From: Candidatus Bathyarchaeota archaeon
GTDB lineage: Archaea; Thermoproteota; Bathyarchaeia; Bathyarchaeales; Bathycorpusculaceae
NCBI GenBank assembly: GCA_030627225.1
Contig: DAOUSM010000026.1
Span: 1-8,647, forward strand
DNA length: 8,647 bases
Reading direction: 5' to 3'
Below the pieces are notes generated by a model. The model worked only from the letters and a program-made list of their open reading frames with translations. It did no database searches and was not told where the DNA came from. The position numbers and the translations under genes were made by a program. Shown in pieces: positions 5,053 through 8,647 of the stretch (position 1 is the first letter of the stretch; each line of letters begins with the position of its first letter).

Positions 5053-7851
5053 TTGAAAAGGTTTCCAGAGAAGGAGTACAGCCTTCCATTCTTTAAAGAA
5101 GCAGGCTATGTTAGAAAATTGTGTCCTAAGTGTGGAGAATACTTTTGGACACAGAATCCAGACCAGGAAACTTGTGGAGAAGCAAGACCGGAAGGCTGCG
5201 CCTTTTATACCTTCATAAATGATCCGCCAACAAGAAAAAGCTACAGTTTGCGTGAAATGCGTGAGGCTTTTCTATCCTTTTTTGAAAAGCGCGGACACAC
5301 CTGCATAAAGCCTTACCCTGTGGTGGCGAGATGGAGAGACGACATCTACCTAACACACGCAAGTATAATTGATTTTCAGCCATATGTAACTGAGGGGATT
5401 GCTCCGCCACCAGCAAATCCGCTTGTTATAGTTCAACCATGCATCCGCATGGTGGACATAGCCAATACCGGTCCGACCTTCGGAAAATACCTAACAATTT
5501 TCGAGATGGGTGGGCATCACGCGTTCAATTATCCGGATAAGGAGGTTTACTGGAAAGACCAGACCGTAAGGTATCATCATGAGTTCGTTACTAAGGATTT
5601 AGGCGTGAAGTCTGAAGAAGTGACTTACAAAGAGGAAGTCTGGTCGGGCGGCGGGAATGCCGGTCCATGCGTTGAATGCATTATTCGAGGGTTAGAGGTT
5701 GCAACGCTCGTTTTCATGCAGTATAAAGTTGTTAACAATGAATTCGTTAAATTACCGATACGGACAGTTGACACTGGTTATGGTATAGACCGATATGCAT
5801 GGCTTTCCCAAGGTGTACCGAGTGGTTTTCATGCTGTTTACGGCAACTTGCTTGAAGAAATTTTTGAAATGGCTGGGATAAGCAAAATTAAGAATGATTT
5901 TTTGGTGAAAGTGGCGAGAGTTTCAGGTTTAGTAAGCCTGGATAAGACGGCGAGCAGGCTTGAAGCTCGAAAGAGAATAGCAGAAATTGTTGAAATGAAT
6001 ATAGATGAGTTAGATAACCTTTTGCTTCCAATTGAAAATGTCTTTGCAGTTGCAGATCACACAAAATGCTTAAGCTTCATACTTTCGGAGGGTGTTGTTC
6101 CATCTAACATCCAAGAAGGCTACTTGGCGAGGCTCCTCTTCCGCAGAATCTACAGGCTGCTGAAAATGCTGGGCATACCCGAAAAGCTCTACGACATCAT
6201 GAATATGCAAATTGACCTCTGGTCTGAGGATTATCCACACCTTAAGGAAACGCGGAACGAGATAATGGAAATCCTTTCAGTTGAGGAAGAAAAGTTTCAA
6301 GAAACCATAAAAAGAGGCGGAGGACTAGTGAAGCGAATTGCCGGAGAACTGAAAACAAAGAACATTCAAGAAATCCCCGTGGAAACCTTAACCGAACTAT
6401 ATGATTCCCATGGGCTTCCACCCGAAATTGTTGAGCAAATCGCCGAAGAAGAAGGCTTAAAGGCGGAGATTCCAGAAAACTTCTACGCTTTAATTGCTCA
6501 GAGACACGAAGCACCTGAGAAAGTTGAAGAAGCAAAACCAGAAGAAATGCTTGAAAAAGCAGTCTCAAATCTTGCAGAAACAAAACCGCTGTACTATGAA
6601 GACCAATACATGAGAGAGTTCGAGGCAAAAGTTGTTAAGGCTATAGACAGCGAATACGTTGTTCTTGACAAAACATGCTTCTATCCAGAAGGTGGGGGAC
6701 AACCAGCAGACAGTGGCTACTTAATTTCCGACGGAAACAAGGTTAATGTTGTTGATGCCCAAAAAGTCGGCAAGGTAATTGTCCACAAAGTGAAAGGCAT
6801 GATTCCGAAGGAAGGCAGCATTGTTAAGGGAGTGATTGACTGGAATAGGCGATACAATCTCATGAAGAATCATACAGCCACTCACATAGTTAACGGCACT
6901 GCAAGACACGTTCTCGGACAGCACATTTGGCAGTTTGGAACACAAAAGGGAGTTGAACGTTCTAGACTTGATATTTCTCATTACCGTAGGCTGACGTTAG
7001 AGGAAATACACAAAATAGAGACATTGGCAAACCAAGTAATTTCACAAAATATTCCAGTGGAAACCTCTTGGATGCCGAGAAGCGAAGCGGAAAAACTTTA
7101 TGGCTTTAGACTCTATCAGGGCGGAGCGGTTCCGGGCAAAGAGATACGTGTTGTAAAGATTGGAGACTGGGATGTTGAGGCATGCGCTGGAACTCACGTG
7201 AAAAACACTGGCGAAATCGGATTTATCAAAATAGTCCATTCGGAAAGAGTTCAAGACGGTGTGGAAAGACTGACGTATTCTGTTGGAATTCCGGCTCTGA
7301 AGGCTATGCAGGAAAACGAGCAATTACTCTGGAAACTTTCAGAAACCTTGAATGCACCTATTGAGAAACTGGATAAAACAGCGGAAAAACTAGTTAAAGA
7401 ACTAAAGGAAGCGCTGGCTGAGAAAAGAAAGCTCATCAAAGAAATAGCGATACGGGAAGGTGCAGCGGATAGAAGGCTGGAGATGGAAGTAATTAAAGAA
7501 ACAAAAGGCGTGAAAATTGTGATGCGTGACTTTAAGGAAGCAATCGATGTTAACCGAATGGTTCAGACAGCAAACGAGATGATAATGAGGGATGATGCAA
7601 TAGTCACAATGTTTTATGGAACGGATGGAAAAAATGCGCGGATAATGGTTATGGCTGGAAAAACAGCTTTAGAAAAAGGTGTAAACGCTGGTGAAATAGT
7701 TAAAGAAGCCTCTGCAATTATAGGTGGCGGTGGCGGTGGAAAACCCAACTTTGCTCAGGGCGGCGGAACACTAATCGAAAAACTGCCAGAAGCTATCAAA
7801 AAAGCTGAAGAAGTGCTGAGGAAACAGTTAGAAACTAGAGCAAAGAATTAA
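5053..7851 (+). CDS. alaS: Alanyl-tRNA synthetase, archaeal type
   Basis: 932 residues, slightly longer than the usual roughly 900-915. Charges tRNA-Ala and clears mischarged Ser/Gly. Order seen: an N-terminal cysteine cluster typical of archaeal AlaRS (Cys24, Cys27, Cys41, Cys49); class II motif 1 near 76-94 (FFEKRGHTCIKPYPVVARW); the motif 2 region 130-160 with FEMGGHHAFN; GGGNAGP (199-205); RGLEVATLVFMQY (212-224); motif 3 DTGYGIDRYAW (240-250); the editing domain with the zinc motifs HTATH (607-611) and CAGTH (711-715); a coiled-coil-rich linker (about 750-815); and the C-Ala/DHHA1 domain with a six-glycine run at 891-896 followed by KPNFAQGGG. The start is TTG: an in-frame stop lies 6 bases upstream, and the residues just after TTG match the family's N-terminus, while the next ATG (residue 69) would remove the cysteine cluster. 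Motif 2 has GKYLT where GRHLT is usual. Confidence 0.97.
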   Translation: MKRFPEKEYSLPFFKEAGYVRKLCPKCGEYFWTQNPDQETCGEARPEGCAFYTFINDPPTRKSYSLREMREAFLSFFEKRGHTCIKPYPVVARWRDDIYLTHASIIDFQPYVTEGIAPPPANPLVIVQPCIRMVDIANTGPTFGKYLTIFEMGGHHAFNYPDKEVYWKDQTVRYHHEFVTKDLGVKSEEVTYKEEVWSGGGNAGPCVECIIRGLEVATLVFMQYKVVNNEFVKLPIRTVDTGYGIDRYAWLSQGVPSGFHAVYGNLLEEIFEMAGISKIKNDFLVKVARVSGLVSLDKTASRLEARKRIAEIVEMNIDELDNLLLPIENVFAVADHTKCLSFILSEGVVPSNIQEGYLARLLFRRIYRLLKMLGIPEKLYDIMNMQIDLWSEDYPHLKETRNEIMEILSVEEEKFQETIKRGGGLVKRIAGELKTKNIQEIPVETLTELYDSHGLPPEIVEQIAEEEGLKAEIPENFYALIAQRHEAPEKVEEAKPEEMLEKAVSNLAETKPLYYEDQYMREFEAKVVKAIDSEYVVLDKTCFYPEGGGQPADSGYLISDGNKVNVVDAQKVGKVIVHKVKGMIPKEGSIVKGVIDWNRRYNLMKNHTATHIVNGTARHVLGQHIWQFGTQKGVERSRLDISHYRRLTLEEIHKIETLANQVISQNIPVETSWMPRSEAEKLYGFRLYQGGAVPGKEIRVVKIGDWDVEACAGTHVKNTGEIGFIKIVHSERVQDGVERLTYSVGIPALKAMQENEQLLWKLSETLNAPIEKLDKTAEKLVKELKEALAEKRKLIKEIAIREGAADRRLEMEVIKETKGVKIVMRDFKEAIDVNRMVQTANEMIMRDDAIVTMFYGTDGKNARIMVMAGKTALEKGVNAGEIVKEASAIIGGGGGGKPNFAQGGGTLIEKLPEAIKKAEEVLRKQLETRAKN

Positions 7852-7955
7852 AGTAAGTTTCGCATAAGTAGTTATGGTGCTCAATGTGAGGGACAGCGTT
7901 CTCAACCCATAAAAACAAAACATTTAATAGCCATCAAACCAGTTCAGAAACTTTC
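7852..7955. other. alaS-leuS spacer
   Basis: 104 bases with no open frame, RNA gene or T-tract terminator that I can see. The only supported element is the TATA-like box near its right end. Lack of a terminator leaves read-through from alaS into leuS possible. Confidence 0.4.
7923..7929 (+). promoter_or_regulatory. Candidate TATA box for leuS
   Basis: TTTAATA is centred 30 bases before the leuS ATG. A transcript starting about 26 bases on would begin within a few bases of the ATG, and no Shine-Dalgarno match precedes it, so the mRNA is probably leaderless. Confidence 0.45.
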
Positions 7956-8647
7956 ATGGAATTTTTAAAAAAAATCGAAGAAAAATGGCAAAAAGCATGG
8001 GAAAACGCGAAGATTTTTGAGGCAGACCCAGATCAAAATAAGAAAAAGTTCTTCATTACTTTTCCATACCCATACATTAACGGACCACTCCACGTAGGCC
8101 ACGCATTCACAGCCTCACGAGTAGACGCATACGCACGATTTAAGCGGATGCAAGGATACAATGTGCTGTTTCCTTGGGCGTGGCACTGGACAGGCCAGCC
8201 GCTGATAGGAGCAAGCGAACGAGTTGCAAAGGGCGACGAGGAATTCATAAGAGTTTTAAGACAAATGGATGGCGTTCCAGAAGAGGAACTCAAAAAATTC
8301 GTTGACCCGATTTATATGGCAACTTACTACACAAACGAGAGCAGAACTGCCGCTAAAAAGGCAGGCTTCTCGATTGATTGGAGAAGGGAATTCAACACAA
8401 TTATGCCAACTTTCCAGAAGTTCGTTGAATGGCAGTATGAAAGCTTGAGAGAAAAAAGATATGTTACGATTGGAACCCATCCAGTTGTATGGTGTCCCAA
8501 ATGCCAGAGTCCAACGGGAGACCACGACCGACAAGAAGGAGAAGGCGTCACACCAGAACAGTATACGCTGATAAAATTCAAACTGGACGAAGAAACCTAT
8601 CTGCCTGCCGCCACATTCCGACCGGAAACAATCTACGGAGTAACAAA
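7956..8647 (+). CDS. leuS: Leucyl-tRNA synthetase, archaeal type, 3' part missing
   Basis: The first 230 residues and two further bases; the window edge cuts it, and archaeal LeuRS is about 950 residues, so roughly a quarter is present. Charges tRNA-Leu with leucine in the cytoplasm. Seen: MEFLKKIEEKWQKAWE at the start, FPYPYINGPLHVGHAF (36-51) carrying the class I HIGH signature as HVGH (46-49), then WAWHWTGQPL (74-83), which is characteristic of archaeal and eukaryotic LeuRS, a helical insert (about 88-150), a probable metal-knuckle start VVWCPKCQSPTGDHD (177-191), and TFRPETIYGVT (220-230), the threonine-rich entry to the CP1 editing domain. The ATG at 7956 suits the family's N-terminus and lies 30 bases from a TATA-like box. 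Nothing suggests a frameshift in the visible part. It follows alaS on the same strand. Confidence 0.95.
   Translation, partial: MEFLKKIEEKWQKAWENAKIFEADPDQNKKKFFITFPYPYINGPLHVGHAFTASRVDAYARFKRMQGYNVLFPWAWHWTGQPLIGASERVAKGDEEFIRVLRQMDGVPEEELKKFVDPIYMATYYTNESRTAAKKAGFSIDWRREFNTIMPTFQKFVEWQYESLREKRYVTIGTHPVVWCPKCQSPTGDHDRQEGEGVTPEQYTLIKFKLDEETYLPAATFRPETIYGVT

Noticed and set aside
6242..6628. 128-residue leucine-rich open frame on the minus strand
   Set aside because: Shadow of alaS: Leu/Phe/Arg richness is what Glu/Lys-rich codons give on the other strand.
7723..7770. Run of glycine codons (GGTGGC units) as a possible simple repeat or insertion
   Set aside because: It is the conserved glycine-rich segment of the AlaRS C-terminal domain.
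1..8647. CRISPR array, insertion sequence, prophage or defence island
   Set aside because: No regularly spaced repeats, transposase or phage genes, and no compositional break was seen; all genes but one small one are housekeeping or known families.

Overview
This looks like ordinary archaeal chromosome. The evidence is a tiaS gene (archaea-specific tRNA-Ile2 agmatinylcytidine synthetase), an archaeal-type alanyl-tRNA synthetase with an N-terminal cysteine cluster, an archaeal-type leucyl-tRNA synthetase, a Tsr3-family rRNA modifier, a fused Nnr repair enzyme, a stand-alone Lrp/AsnC RAM domain, TATA-like boxes about 25-30 bases before short or absent leaders, and a T-tract terminator. Codon and base usage look even and moderately AT-rich across all genes. 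A TACK-type archaeon, possibly Bathyarchaeia, would fit; that placement is an impression, not a demonstrated result.

Left arm, minus strand (1-2460): a tightly packed operon read right to left. It starts with nnr (NAD(P)HX epimerase and dehydratase). tsr3 follows, overlapping it by 17 bases and starting at GTG. A YbaK/ProX-type tRNA deacylase comes last; it starts in a TAATG overlap and runs off the left edge. The 202-base divergent spacer (2461-2662) holds a candidate TATA box and an imperfect 16-base palindrome for nnr, and a TATA box plus Shine-Dalgarno site for the gene to the right.

Middle, mostly plus strand (2663-4976): a 79-residue Lrp/AsnC-like RAM protein with its own T-tract terminator, then tiaS, then (minus strand, convergent, 4 bases away) a small unrecognised one-helix membrane protein, then (divergent from it) a FUN14-family membrane protein. 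The last two may share one symmetrical ATTTAAAT box. The small membrane gene has a full-strength Shine-Dalgarno motif with no ATG, GTG or TTG at the right distance after it; an in-frame ACG sits exactly there.

Right arm, plus strand (5053-8647): alaS, complete and starting at TTG, then leuS, cut by the right edge and probably leaderless.

The common theme is translation and its accuracy: two synthetases, a trans-editing deacylase, an anticodon modifier needed to read AUA, and a small-subunit rRNA modifier, alongside cofactor repair. I see no mobile element, CRISPR array, RNA gene or defence system, and no convincing undescribed system. The most useful leads are the small membrane gene with its start-codon puzzle, the palindrome before nnr, and departures from the usual class II motif 2 in AlaRS.
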